Shown here: in pieces, positions 33,726-49,100 of the stretch
How the letters are laid out: each line of letters begins with the position of its first letter
Position numbering within the stretch: the first letter of the stretch is position 1
NCBI GenBank assembly: GCA_905250025.1
Contig: CAJNOJ010000087.1
Location: 1 to 64,000, forward strand
Length of the DNA stretch: 64,000 bases
Origin: Adineta ricciae
Taxonomy: Eukaryota > Rotifera > Eurotatoria > Adinetida > Adinetidae
Reading direction: 5' to 3'
The notes under the pieces: model-generated
The model's input: the letters and a program-made list of their open reading frames with translations, nothing else
What the model was told of the DNA's origin: nothing
The model's database searches: none
Translations under genes and position numbers: made by a program

Positions 33726-36700
33726 ATGAAAGCAGCAGAAATCAAAGCGTATCTTGAAGAGAAATATGCATTTCTCAGCGGTATGTATTCCAGTCGATCG
33801 ACGACTTTGTAGTTAACGAAATTCTTTTTTTTTCTCAGGAGCTATTGATAAAAAAGGTTACCTGATCGTAACATTTCCAAGTTCAGCAGCAATTGAAAAA
33901 CTATCAGCAGAAGAATTAAAGAAATTAATCATCTATCTCGCATCGATAAAGTATGAAAAGACAGTAGAAGAGAAATTCTTGATCTCATTCGAAATTATCC
34001 ATATTTAGCTCTTCCAATGGCGACCCAAGATTTACATTTATTGTTGATATGCGTCAACGAACATGGGAGAATTGTAAACATATTTTCAAAGTTCTACAAG
34101 TTTGTATTCTTCAATTCAATATACGGACGAATATTGAATTCGATTCTGTGTTTAGGAACAATTTCCATATAAGATAGAACACGTGTATATTGTTAAACCA
34201 GATGGATTTTGGGATAAACATAAAATCTCTCTCGGAATGTCCAAATACACATTTGATGTAAATATATAGATTTTCATCGAATTTCGAAAATGAATTTTAT
34301 ATCAATTTTTAGCATTCGGTTGAATCTGTCGACAGTTTATCTCATGCAATTGATCGTCATCAGTTAACACCTGATCTGAATGGTACATTCCAGTACAACC
34401 ATCATCGATGGTTGGATTTTCGTTTAGTATGTTTTCAATAAACGTTTGACGCTTTCACTGATAGTTTTTGTTTTCATTCAGAAACTGGAAACATTTGTCT
34501 TTAATTCCAAAGAAACTCTACATACATACGAACTGCTTTACAACGAACTTCAACAAATTGATCAAGTGAATAATGTTGCGCGAGCACAAGAAGCAATCGA
34601 AACTCACATGACGGTTTTCAAAGATCAACTATCACGTGTAAACATCGAACCATTGATCAACGACGGGCAACATCTACTGAATATGCTGCGAGGAAATCCA
34701 GATAATGACAATTCGATGATGAAATCTCAACAACAACGGACTTACCCATTCGATTATTTTGACGAAGCGCGGAAGATCTCTTTGGTAAGACAAGACATTC
34801 TGATAAGGTTTAGTTCAGTCGATTGTATTTGTAAGGTGATGGATAATCTTCGTTCAGCAAAAGAGCGATGTTTTCAACTATGGCATCAGAAAAAGAACCG
34901 ATTGGAACAAAGCTTACAACTGAAGTTATTTGAACAAGATTGCGATCGTGTAAGTGAAGCGAATTAACAATCGGTAGTGATTGCATTGAAAAATCATCAA
35001 ATATTCCTTTAGTTATGTTCATGGATTGCAAACAGTCGGTCAATACTGGCACCGAAATATACTGAAATCGGTTCGAGTTGTTCCGAAGCTATGCAACTAT
35101 TAGCGGAACATGAACAATTTGCTAAAGTCTGTCTGGTAAGTAGAAAATTTGTTTGATAAAGCAGAAAAATATCAATGTTATTTGAATTTCAAGGGAAATG
35201 AAACCGTTATTCGTCGAACTCAAAATGTCGGTGATCGACTTATATCGAGTGGACATTATGCGACCAATGCGATTAAAACTCAAATGAACCGTTTAAATGA
35301 CGAATGGTTATCCTTAGCCCGATTGTTAGATAATCGAACAAATATTCTCACTGCCTCGCTTCAGTTTCATCAAAAAGCTGATGAAGTAAATATCCGACTA
35401 GGCTTATTTTTCTATAAATAAATCGATTCATCTGTTTGCAGTATTTGGTGCAAGTACCAACATGGAAACATCTCTGTTCGTTAACTGATGACTTGACAGC
35501 CATTGAAAGTATGGAACATCTTGAGCGTTTACTTCAACAACATTTTAATCTATCGGAAAATATCTCAAGAATATATGCTCAGGTACGACAGTACAAATGT
35601 TGGTTTTCGTTATGATATATTTTCTTTTTATAAAATAGATTTGTAACGATGGTAAAGCAATCATTGATTCGGTTGCACCATCTCAACAAGCTACGACTGA
35701 GCATCAATTTGATTTTCGTGCCGGTGCAAAACATATTCTCGAAATCGTTCAAGAAGTAAATTTACCCTTTTGGTCGCAGTATTTTTAACAAAACGTCTCT
35801 TGTTCATTCAGATTTTGGTAAATCATCGTTATCTTGACGCGAAATGGAACCAACGAAAAGTATTTCTTCAACAACGACTTAGTTTTGTTGCATTTGCAAA
35901 TGACGTTCAACAGGTAATTGACAACGATGCGGATACCGTCTTTTTTTGTAACTGATAATGTCGGTCGATTTTCTAGATCCTTGACTGGATTGAAAAACAC
36001 GGTGATGCTTTTCTGCAGAAGAATTTAGCAGTTGGGATAGGTAAATCCTTTCGACAAGCGAAGAAACTCGATAAAATGCATACTGACTTTGAAATGGCCA
36101 TCAAAGTAAAATTTTACTCATTTTTCTCGAATGCGACTTATTTCTTTCAATGTTTTCGCTGTAGAATACGAAAACCAACGCAGAGAATTTGATTGCTGCT
36201 GCTGATAACATGTACAACGAACAAATTCAACAACAAAAACAATCGCAGTCGAATAACAACACGAATTCGAACAGCGATGAGACTAATGGTGACAAACAAT
36301 TAAATCAAGGTCGAGCGAAGATTTATCAATTAGCACACGATCTTGAACGTCGTATGCGTGAATTTGACGAACGTGTTGCTCGTCGTCGATATATTCTCGA
36401 TGTGAATCTCAATTTTCATACGCACTGTGAAGAGGTTCGAAGGAAATTGCTATATGAATTTGTTTTCAGCCTGCTTTTATGTAGTACTCAGATTGGTTGG
36501 CACAAGTTGAACTTGTTTGGTCAACAACAGCAGGTGATGATGATGACAATGAAACAATTGCTGCCAATTGTGAAGAGATGCTTGAGGCTTTGATCGAACA
36601 ACACGAAGGAGCAATGGAAGCATGTGCAACAATTGAACAAGAAGGACAAATTCTATTAGATTATCTCACGTAAGTCTCTTCTTGTATAATGAATACTCTC

Positions 36701-39700
36701 GTGCATGCACTTTCTTACTTCAGCGAAGTTCAATCCATGATCACACCGACCGATACGACACCTTCACCTCAATATACTCATCTAATGAGTTTAATTGAGT
36801 CGATTCGAAAGAAAACAAATGAACTTGAAACGATTTGGGGGAAACGTCGTTTACGTGTCGAATTATTTGTACAAATTAAACATTTCGAAATGTATTCACG
36901 CGAGGTAAGTTGACATGAAAGTTACGTTTTAATTAATGTCGTTAATCATATCGTCTTATGTCAGGTTAATAGATTAATTAAATTTGCGCGCAGGTAAAAT
37001 TCGGAGACGGAGAAAACGACGAAATTCAAGGCGAGACGACTGACACTTCAATTAGGGTATTTGAAAAAGTGAATGAACACTTTTTTTGTGCACATATAAA
37101 ATTCGTCGCAATGCACGAGTTCAGTCCGATAAGAATATTTTTATCTAAATTACCAAATGTACGACACATGCGACAGATAATCTGACATTGATAGAATGAA
37201 AACGTTGTTCGTATTTATCTCAACAATGATTCTTCGCGTTTCTTTTCGCATCTCATCATTATTCTACCGAAAAATCTTGACTTCTCTGTATTTAATTAAT
37301 AACTGTAGTATGAGATGAGAACGTGTAGAAAATAATTAGGATGATTTTGCGTATTTATTTCCATACCACTGTTAATGTCAATGTATGTGTAAAAGCGACA
37401 TGAAGAAAGTCTACTCAACAACGGAAAGAAGAAGAAAAAAGCAAGCATCATCATCAATTTGGCAAGTTGTTAGCTCGGTAAAAAACAGACAGACAGTTGT
37501 CAGATACAAAAGAGTCGAGTGATAAATGGAGTTATTGTATGCATTACGTTAGTACTTGTCACTAATCGTCATCCACAAAAACAACAGAATTGACTGAAAA
37601 AAAAACGGCGAGAAATACGGGGTTTGCTATATACATATATTCCAATTTTGAGATACGGAAGAGAAAAAAATAAGGGGAAAGAGAGAAGTAAACGGGCGCG
37701 ATTGCTCCTGTATGTCCACGTGAGTTGCATACCGTGTACATTCACACGTATATACATACATTCAATTCACCTTGCTTGTTCTTTTCCTACACGCAATGCT
37801 TCTGCGTTGATGATAATAATAAAAATCGCCCTTTTATAGCATTGATATTTATCTATTTTTCGTTTTTTTCCTCTTTCTATCCACAAGGTATCGCATTTGC
37901 TCGACGTTTGGTCACACGAATTGGTCAAAATGCAGCAGCAGCAACAGCAGCAACAACAACAAGCACAGTCGCAACCGCAATCGCCCAATTCGGTTAGTTC
38001 AGTCATCATTCCGCCCGCTTTGCCCTTAGCTTTACAAACGCTTATCAATGGCGGTGCGTCATCTACACGACATCGATCTCATCATCACAGTACCGATCGC
38101 ACAACTGGAAAAGTCGATGATTGGGCACAAGTACAAGAACACATTCATACTCGTGTCGCACAAGTTGTACAACGCGGCAGAGATATTCTCAATGTAAGTA
38201 TTCTGAGAAAAGCCAGACTTCCTATCAATGTATATCTCAATAGTTAATGGAAAGATCGAATGAAATGAAAGTAAAAACTGATCAACCATCGTCGATCAGT
38301 TCGGACACATCGAATAGTTCAAATTCTTCTCAACAACAATCATCAATACCGTCTGCTGATCAGATTCGTAATTTACTTCTTGTCATGAGTGATCGCGAAC
38401 AAAAATTATCCGAACTTGCTACTCAGCAACAGAAACTTATCTTATGGCGAGTACAATTCATACGACTGGAACGAGAATGGACCGAAGTAAACCAGAAACA
38501 ACATTTCTTTTTACCATAACTATCCATGAAAATTTCCGTTTAGATCAAAAATATGATCAATAATTTTGAAATCAAACTCGCGTCGAACCTAACGTTAGCT
38601 ATAAGTTTAAGTGATGCTGAAAAGTTTCATCGCGATCACGAAGATATCAAACCATTTGTTGACGTAAGTCCACCGAAGGGAAGCCTTCTTAAAAACATAA
38701 TTATAATGCAATCGATCTGTTTCCAATGCTCAAGGAAATCTAATCGTCTGAAGTATTTGACTTTCTTATTTACGTTTCTAGAATTAGAGCGGGTAAACAA
38801 GAAAATCTCTTGAGAGAAGTAACCTTTCGATTGCATTTCATAATGTACTAAAGCCATTTTCCTTTCTTTTTCGTCTCGGTTTTTCTTTGAACCTTGATCT
38901 TAATGATCGAACAGAAAATGAATAACGTACCCATCAACTGTGACAGAAATCAATCGAACTAGAGAGCGAGACCTATGAGTCATGGTATATAAATTCTTGT
39001 CATATCGATTCACTCGAGATGATTTTACTCTGCATGTTTTTTCCTTGTCATGAAAAGTTGTAAGTCGAAATATATATGTAACTGATCTATCAATTGATTC
39101 AATGTTTGATAACGAAAGAAGCAATGTGCACCGTTTACGTAAACAAAATCATATTTGATATGGTTTCTATAGAGAATATGCGAACGCATCGATACTCTTC
39201 AACGTAAAACAGAAAAGCTATGTACATTAATCTCCAGCAATGATCCACCATCGGGTCCTGCCGAATTAATTAATACGTTGATATCTGCTCGACAGAAAGT
39301 TCAGTTACAATTCGAAGATCGTCTACGATTGATCAATGCTCAGATTATATTCTACAAATCATCTGAACAAGTAAATTGACAATGGCAATCTTCAAATAAA
39401 TCTTTACTGAGCAATCTTTCGATTGATTTTAGGTCTCACAAATGTTGGATACACTCGAACGAGAATATCGAACAATTGAAGATATTCATGAAAAATTGAA
39501 AATTTATACAGATGACGAAATACAGAAGATTCTAGTCGATCGTTTAGAACAATTAGACGAGAACAAACATAGTTTTCTACGAGTATGATTGCAATTCTGA
39601 ACTTTTTTTGTTTCTACGAAGTCTCTTTGTCAGGCATGTACAGTGGCACGTCAAAAATCAGATTTATTCCATAAATATGCGCTCCGTAATGCTGCCAATC

Positions 39701-42700
39701 TAATCAAACCTGATGCCTACTTAAAACCGCTCGAACAGAAAATCAAAAGTAAGAAGAATCTTCTTTGTTTTCTCACACAGAAACCAACAAACTTGTCGTT
39801 CTCTTGTTGTAGATGTCTCTTCTATATTAAAAAGTAAAGAAGATACCGTTTTAAATGCTTGGCATCATCGAAAGAAGATTATCGATGAATATTTACAATA
39901 TATTTCATTCAAACGCAACACCGACAAAGTTTTTGTATGGATTGACGAACACGACGAATGTTTTGTTTCCAAACTGGAAGAATTGGATATAAATGATGAA
40001 GGATACATGGATTTCGTTCGAGCACTTAAGGTTTGTTTGTCCATGACTTAGAGTAGATATTTATTCAAGAAAAAAAATAATATAATGACAGACATATTCC
40101 ATTGATAGAATAACTTTTATGTTGATTCAACAGAGATTTCAAGCGATTGCATGTTTTTCGAATAATAAATGAATGAATGCTTTTGTACCTGAGAAACATT
40201 TGCGAACAGATCGAGTTCTTTGCAAATCATATCCGTATGAAGAATCGATAGACAAAGAAAACATCACGGTGTTTGACATTCTGCAGACATGTGTATCGTA
40301 AATATTGTTTTGAGTATCGTCGTCGTAGGAAATTTGATCATGATTAGCACAATTTAACCAAATTTCATGTTGAGAAGTGTCGAAAACTAATCGTCAAGTG
40401 TTTGCCTTCGATATCATAAGGCAATCGTCAAAGTTGATATATGGTTAAATGAAAAATGGGTTTCTTTTTTTTTAGGAAAAGAAGATCATGGTCCGAAAAT
40501 TAGTCGAGCGTGCTGATGTGCTCGTTGAACGTTCACATTCGTTTGCACCATTGATTAAAGACACATGCAATCGACTGGATTCGGGTTTTAATGATTTCTT
40601 TCAAAAGATTATGAGAATTAATAATAAAGAGGTTTGTTACGATTGTGATTGGGTGAAATGAGAAATGAAGTTTCGTTTTCTAGGAAATTGATAAAGAAGC
40701 TGGACGAAAGAGTGATTCAAGTTTGGAAGAAAAACTAGAACAACAAGAATTGAATGAAGGCAAAAGAAAAGCTGCGAAACAACGAGAGTAAATTATTAAT
40801 TTTCATGTTTGTTTTCAGTTCTATGGTTTGATTTAGGTTGATCTTTAATGAATTACTCAATACCGAACGTGCTTATGTCGATAGTTTAAGTAAATGCATT
40901 CAGGTAAGTCCGAGCTATTCGATGAATATAGAAGAATTTTATTCAAATATTCGTTTAGTATTATCTTGGTGAAATGCGACAACATCCAGAAGAGGTTCCA
41001 GAGTTAGTTCGAAACAAAGAATCGATTTTATTTTTAAACATTGAAGAGATTCATAATTTTCACAAAAAGTAAAAGAGTTCTAATCATGTTAGCAAAAGAA
41101 ATGCATCTTATTTGTTTTAGTTTATTTATCAAAGACTTAGAGCGGTATGCAGATAGTCCAGAAGATGTTGGTCATTGTTTTGTCACATGGGTAAGACAAA
41201 TGTTTTTTCCAAAGAAAAAGAACATGTTTTGAAAAAAAAACTTTTTTTAGGCAAAACAATTTCATATTTACTATGTCGAATATTGTAAAAACAATGAATC
41301 ATGTATAAAATTATTAACACAATATCGTGGACCGTATTTCGAGGTAAATATTAGATTTTTTTGTTTCTCATAGGTAGACATTCGTTGTCAATAGACAGAT
41401 TCAAATATCCACTGATAGTAGAAGTATATAATCACATAAAGAAATGATTTACAAGAGCAAACGAAATATTCGATGTGTTGTGCAATACATTTCAGTCGAG
41501 AAATCTTGCCTTTTGATTTGTATGAAGGCATGGATTGGAAAAGATTGAGCATAGGAAATAACTCTTGTTTATACTTACCACTTGTGACAAGACAAGGACT
41601 TCAATTACATCTGTGTCTTGCGTAACTTTGCCGGTAATATGATAATTATTATCTAAGATTTTCATTCGTTCTCTGAGAGTTCAATCGACATTGATTCACT
41701 CTTGTGTTCTAGACGATTCAACACAAATATCAAATTGATACAATCAATTCATATTTAATCAAACCTGTGCAACGTATTACTAAATATGAATTATTACTTC
41801 AGCGTTTAATGTCGTGCTGTGAAGAATCTAAAGGTGAAGTCAAAGAAGGTTATGATCTTATGTGTAGTGTACCGAAAAAGGCTAATGATGCCATGCATTT
41901 AAGTTATCTGGAAGAACTTGAGGTATGTCATGGATAATCATCTTGTTGTTTTCGTTTTCTAATTAAGATTCTTTTGCTTGTTATTAGCCTGGATTAACAA
42001 AAGAAGCATTAGGTGATGTCCTCCTCCAAAATGCCTTTCAAATTTGGGATTCGAAACAGATTATTAAAAAGGGCAAAGAACGACATGTTTTCCTCTTCGA
42101 AACCAGTATTGTCATTGCCAAAATTGTCAAACCAATGGCGCGTGGAGCGATTCGATATATTTACAAATACAAATTAATGGTAAGTTATTCGATCAACAGC
42201 TAATAAACAAATATTGATGGAATTCGCTACACATTCTTTGCTCTTTTCTCATTAGACTGCGGAAATTTTCGATGTCAAAGAACATTTAGAAGCTGGCGAA
42301 CCATGTAAATTTGCATTGTATACAGGTCGGCCAATGTCTTCTCATGCGGGTGATCTTCGAGTGACGCTAAAGGTATGATTATGAAATAATGTAAAGGTTT
42401 GCGTTGAATGTAAAGTTCGTTTTCTAGGCAAATGATCTCAATACAAAACAACAGTGGGTTATTCGGATACGCGAACTCATTCAAGAGAATGATCTTTATC
42501 ATGATTTAACAATGCATGAAAGCAACGCTAAGCCAACAACAACACCAAATAAAATTCCTAATCCGATTAGTAACAATAACAATGCTAATAATACTTCATC
42601 GGATCGGTACGTCAAAATGTCTTTTAGTCGTCAAAAGATAAGACGCAGAAACAACCTTCGATAATCATCAAAATATTTTATTTAGGCGATCGCAAGAAAT

Positions 42701-45700
42701 AGCTGATAATATTTCGGATGATTATGAACATATTAGCCGTGGCGGATCACTATCAAGTATGACAACTGCCTCATTCTCTAGTAGTGGACAACATCATCAA
42801 ATTCAACAGGTAGGAGAAATATAAGTTATGAAAATATTATGAATATCACTACATATAAATATTTACAGCTAATATTTTATCAATATATATATATATGTAT
42901 CCGTTTCTATTTTCCTTCTTTCCCTTTTTCTTTGCCAGAACATCTTCTCAATTATGGATCCCTAGTAATTGCATATGTTATTCTGTGTCTGCGATAGAAC
43001 GCGTTCTATCAACACGATAACCTTGACTGTACAGTGTTCCGTCTTCGTCCCATTATAAAGATGTATATATACACTTTTGTTGACTCTACGATAAAGATCT
43101 AATCTGAATAGTGTGCCAAGATCTTGAGAGATGAGAGCACTATTCAATGGATGATATGGTAAATAAACGATCAAATTTAAACAAAATATTTAATATACTC
43201 TGTTTCTAAACAGTAAACATGGACTGTTAAAGACTCCCCTAAGTATCGGATACGAAGGCAATTTGTGCTTTTGTACTGTATATTTATATTAACTAGAACA
43301 GCAGCTGATAAAAAAAGAAGGAGAAATATGAATATCGTATTATGAAACTAACCTAAAATCGACTAGCGAGATAATAAGCAAACATACGATTCTTTTCTTG
43401 CGTTTTTTTTATTTTGACTTTTTTCGGTCGAACAAATGACAGTTTTCTCTCGTTCTCTGCACTTCTTCCTTTCTCTCTCTCTCTCATAAATTCACTGCTT
43501 GTAATAACACAGATGCTATAAGCAAGCCACAAAGAGAAAATAAAAGCCTACGATGCTTCCAACGATTGGTGTGGTAGCCATTTGTGCTGAAGCTATCTAT
43601 CATTTCTTGAATATACGCCTGGTTGCTAGTCTCTCTCTCTCTCTAATTCTCCCTGGTGTCTCATATACATATCATCCATTAGGTGTATATGACGCCGAAA
43701 AAAAAACAAGAGGAAAAAAGAAGGAGAGAAAACATATTCTCTTCTAGAAAACAGAAACCGAGAGATTCTTTTTCTCTCATCGCGAATGGTACAATCAAAG
43801 AAAAAAACCGCTTGTTTCTCTTTTTTGAATCTTCATTGACATCTTTTCAATACTTAAACACGGTCAGTGTCAATGAATGAGCGGTGAGAAAAAACGACGT
43901 CGACGAAAGCATGGTCCGGTGTTAATCGAGGAAAATGTCATAACAAATTTAAGATCAACAACCACAACGATCAGAACCGAAGAACAAAAACATACGGAAA
44001 ATACTGTACGTCAATTCTATCATACTGAGGAGGATGAGGAAAGTGTTTCGGATGATTTACAATCAACAGCTATACCATCAAACGAGAAAATATCGAAAAA
44101 AATCGAACGCGTTTTACGGAAAATTAATGCCTGGACAAATGAAGTATCGTCAACACCAACACATCATAATAACGATATGCAACAAGATTCATTACAAGAT
44201 ATGTCTTTCAACAAAACAAATCTACCGGTTTATGATAATCCTCAACAAGGTCAACAGCACGAATCGAGTTTCATAAAACCCATCTCTTCATCATTATTTC
44301 ATTCATTTCGGCAACGATGTTGTTCATCAACATACACTAATCCAAATATGCTTAATAGTCAGCAAATATCAGCTCATCGGCCGCATTCATTGATGACATT
44401 TGCTGATAAACCATTGCCACAAATGACAACTGCATCATGCCTTGTAAACAATGACAATAAGACTTATCCAAGCGAAGGACAGACTCGAAAGGTGAGCGGA
44501 ACAACGCCCTCGTAATTAGTTATATAAGTAATCGATTCAAGAGAACCTGAATCGAATATTTATCTAACCAGCAGCTATTCTCTCTTTCCTTATACAATGA
44601 ACATGATTCATATAAAAGACTCGACATACGCGTATATACGGAGAATAATCTTGATCTCGATCTGACTGAATAGGAATTATACTTGAGTGTCTATTTTGTA
44701 CTTCTATGAAGGGAATCGCCGTCATTTTTCATTGTCAGAACGTCATACAAGCACGATCGTGGGTTGTACGAATCTCGATAGTAGTTCGTTTGTCGGATAT
44801 GATGTTCCATCATTTATATCGGAAAGAAAACACTTAATTTTCATCTCTCAATCCACGCCCATATCTAATCAAGGCATTCATGTATGCCGATAACGGGCCA
44901 TTTGGTGTTTTTGAGTGTAATTTCAGTAATTATCTATTAATCACAAAAACAAGAAAAAATCTTCTGTCATGGTTTCACGCCATGATTTATGATTTAGTCT
45001 AGCCTCCATTAGTGAAATTACCTTCTCGAACAGAAAAGAAACGAGACTATGTATCAGAATCTTGCCCAACAACAAGTTATTTATGTCCCCTAAAGTCGAG
45101 CGAGTCTCTAGCACAAGACTGTCAGAATGGGAGCATGATGCTACAAAACGAGATGAATCGATCGTAGTCGAGTTTTCAATTACAAATTTATATGAATCAT
45201 GTTCATTAACTTTTCTTTTGCACGTCCGCTCCAAGAAACCTTTATTTGACATTTTATTCTATTAAATTAATAGAAAAAAATGTTCAATTCCAAAGCACAT
45301 TCTTCCTCATTACGTCATAAATGTGCACGCGCTGAAAAACAACAGCCAGTTTTGATAAATTTGATTAACAATAACAGACTTCAACGTCGAGCGTCATTCT
45401 CTCAAGATACAAACTTAATACCCATATCGACCATGTATGGTTCAGATTTTTTCTTTCCGCTTGACAATGACGACCAGCAAAAACATCAGTATGACAATTT
45501 AACCTATCCTCAACCTCTTCCTCATCATTATTACGATCCATTACCGATTCCTGTGGCTTGCCAACGTTGTAGCCGGAGTACGGATCGATCATCATTTCGT
45601 GACATGTCATGTCAAGTACCATCCGATGACGAAGAAGATCGCAACATATACCAATATGTTCAATTCGAGCACCGTCAAAACAAAAGATCATCGCCCCTAT

Positions 45701-46154
45701 ATAATTCACCCTCGTCAACACCACCACCGTGTTCGCCACCATTAGCCAATAGTTTGCTGTCACCGTACCATCGTCGACGAAAACGCTCGCTATCATCCTA
45801 TGACGCGTTACATAGCCGTTCGAAATCGGCTCCGTCTGCCTCGTCATCAACGTTGTCATCCATTACATACTCAAGAAAATCCTTCTTTGAGAAAAAGTCG
45901 AAACACCCTCTACCGTCACTTTTCCCCTTACAATCAGATATGACTGTATTATCTTTAACACCTGAAACAGTTCCTGTCACATCAACACCATCAACTACGG
46001 CACTTCTTCGTTCTATAAAAACATCGATACATGCCATGAAAAAACGTCTCAAAGATATTCGTCGTTTGTCCGAGGTGGGTATGTGTTGTTAATGATGATG
46101 ACGCCGGCGACGACAACACAATATATAAGTATATACGTGGATAGAAAAAAAAGG

Positions 46155-46193
<39 letters not shown>

Positions 46194-49100
46194 GCCGTAT
46201 AAAGAAAAAAAAAGAAAAAAACAACATCTGTTGCCTGCTTGGTTTGCCTGCGCGCGCACACACACATACTCGCATCTTCATCAACTCATTCGACATTGTA
46301 GAGAAAGGAAAATCCGTGCACGCAACGTTGTTTTTTCTCAACAGACAATGTTTCACTACCTGCGTGCTTATCATCACAGCAAGGTATAGCATATCCTTTA
46401 CGTTTTCTTTTATGTCTGCTTTATATTTGTGTCTACACGGATGAATTTATACCCAGGCGAAACTAAACGTCGTCGACAGATTCTCCTCTCATTTTTTTTT
46501 TCTCTCTATTACATCAAAATATTTTCCTTCATTTTTCCTNTACATACACATATATGCGCACAGTGCTTTATTAACACTTGACAATTAAAAATGACTGTCT
46601 TCGGCTTCGAACCAGTCAAGTGTTAGCTCGACTTTCAAGATAGAACGACATCACTGTTCAATTTTATAAAAAAGCATAGACTGTCTACTCAGCAGGTTGT
46701 TTTCTTTTTATCAACATTCGCAACATGACGAGAGAGAGAGGGAGAGAGGGAGGGAGCGAACGAAAGAATGAGCCAACGAGAGAGAAACGGAGACTTTCTT
46801 GTCCTCATTTCTCATGATAATTTTAATCATATAATGTTTGATTAAGTTTTAATATCATAGCCTCAATGTCTCTGTTGTTTCCTTTTCCTGGCGATGAGAA
46901 TGATGAGGAAGCAAGAGAAATTCTGAAGATAAAGTAAAATAATTGTTGTGATTAATAAAATAATGACGTTGTTTTGATGATGATGATGATGTTGCTGATG
47001 AAAGAAGTAGTTATCGTAGTAGCAAACACGGCAAGGAGAAAGAAGGACGACAACTACTATTCGTAACGACAAACTCTATGAGTCCCATGCGTAGACGTCG
47101 ACGACAACTCCGACGACAACGCGCGCACACATACACACTCGCACAAGAGGAAGAAAAACGGGAGAAGAGTATTATTTAATAAATAATCGTCAATGCTGAT
47201 TTCATTTTTTTCTTCTCCGCTATACTAGCTTCTTGCACCGTACGTGACTGTCGAGATGACGTATACTTGACTGAATGGAAAAGCCGATAACACTTCAATT
47301 TCATCGCTATTCACTTAGCCATCTTCATCGTTAAGAACATTGTTTGTATTTGTCATTATCATCTTAGAAAATTGAGTCATCATCTTACGAATAAATATTA
47401 CATATTCCGTCCTTTTTTATGGAATTCTGGCGCAAGATGAAATTTCGTTGGGTAATTAAGAAACACCTTACAGATAATAAGCAAGTTCATCTTCGATTGA
47501 TCTCTTCGATAATTGATCGCCTACTATAAATACATCTAGCTTGTTCATGAAGAAAATACTGACGAACTGACTTGTTTTGAGCTCTTTTGCTTCTGATTTT
47601 TATAAATAACTTTGTATTTTCTTCTGTCATAGGATTCGAACGTGACAACCGTCTTAGACGATTATACGGCACGTAGTTCACAAGAATTGTCTGTAAGTAA
47701 AGGCCAACACGTTCGTATCATTCAAAAGCAACTTCCGAACGCACCTGATTGGTGTCTTATCCGCTTATTAAACGATCATTCACATCATCATAATCAATCA
47801 AATCCATCAATTGCGGCTTCGTCAACAACCACAGTCACAACCGGTTCATTCGATTTATCATCGCCACCCCCGTCATCAAAATATACTGAAGGACTCGTTC
47901 CAGCAGCTATTCTCAAAGCAACCAAGTCATCTGCGACAAACACTCATCCATTACCACCACCTCCACTATCCCTTCCAACAGGAATTAAAAGTGAACAAGG
48001 TAGGCGAGAACGAGAAGGATAATAAAACAAGACTAGAACGATGAATCTCTTTCGCTATTGATTGGATTTTTTGATTGAGTCAAAATATTGATGAAATATT
48101 CTTCGTTATCAGAAGAAAATAAAGAATTGTCTTGCTTCTTCGAATCGAACGAGTATTCCCAAATGAGAATAGGAAATAACTAAAGGCCTCTTGTTCCGAG
48201 AAAGAAAATATATTCTCTCTTTCTCCTTCTCATTCCTATTCTTCTTCTTCATCTCAATCTGATATAACGAACGTTGTTTATTTTTCTTTGATTTAGATAA
48301 TCTTCTAAATAATAATACCGAAGATTCTCAACATCGATCACAATCATCGTCAGCGACTCATTTTAGTAAACGAAAAGCTAGTTTTAGGTAATTGATTTAT
48401 TATTCTGTGATCACTAACGATAAATCATCGATGTCCTTGTTATTCTTAGACGAATCCTCAAGAATCCCGTTCGACGCTTGAGTCTAAAAGATAATAGTAG
48501 TAAAGATGTTAAAACTCCTACACCACGTGATCTAGCAAATACATCAGCGTCTTCAGTGTCGGTCGCTAGTGCTGATGGTACAACGAAAAAATCATTCACT
48601 TCAATCAATTCCACAGCCGCATCAAAACTCAAAGTAAGTTTTACTTAACGAAAGAAAGAAAGTTGAAAACCTTTTTGTTTTTCTCTTTGTTGCTTTTCAA
48701 GGCATTCACATTTACAAATTCCGAAGATTTGACGTCATTTCCTGATGATACGGTATGGTGTCTTTTGTTTCGATGAGGCAATTTCCGTTTTGTATGTGTT
48801 TCTCGACAAGCTTGCAATTATGTTTTGTCATGTTAAAAAAAGAAGCCATAATAATAATAATAGAGCAAGAGTGTAAGAACAAAAAAAAAGAAGAAGAAGT
48901 TAGAATCTTATATAGGCTTATATTGAATTTTCAAGGCAGCTATCTCTCAATGGCATTAAATGAACAAACAAAAGACGACGAAGAGAAAAGGAATTTGATG
49001 CCATTTCAAGAGAAATAATTCGATGTCGATAGATTCTATTGAAATTATCAATTGATTGATTTGATTCGACTAGTCGCAGCATAAGAGCAGTGGACTCTCT

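Larger units (their letters stand above)
42811..47632 (+). other. 4.8-kb Trio intron between GEF1 and GEF2 halves
   Basis: This intron separates the exon ending HHQIQQ (ends 42810, phase 0) from the first SH3 exon (starts 47633, phase 0). It is nearly a hundred times longer than a typical intron here. It contains one candidate terminal exon and two candidate first exons, listed separately. It also holds (GA)n and (CT)n microsatellites and an isolated N at 46540. Confidence 0.75.

Noticed and set aside
43553-43880. Overlapping short plus-strand frames before Trio exon b
   Set aside because: They are built from (CT)n and A-rich runs, and they do not end in a donor of the needed phase.
44941-45265. 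Opposed frames of 103 and 67 codons inside the long Trio intron
   Set aside because: They occupy the same DNA on opposite strands, and neither has splice sites that fit Trio or a recognisable motif.
45365-46052. Minus-strand frames of 164 and 84 codons
   Set aside because: They are antisense to candidate Trio exon c, whose sense frame is longer and ends in a phase-matched donor.
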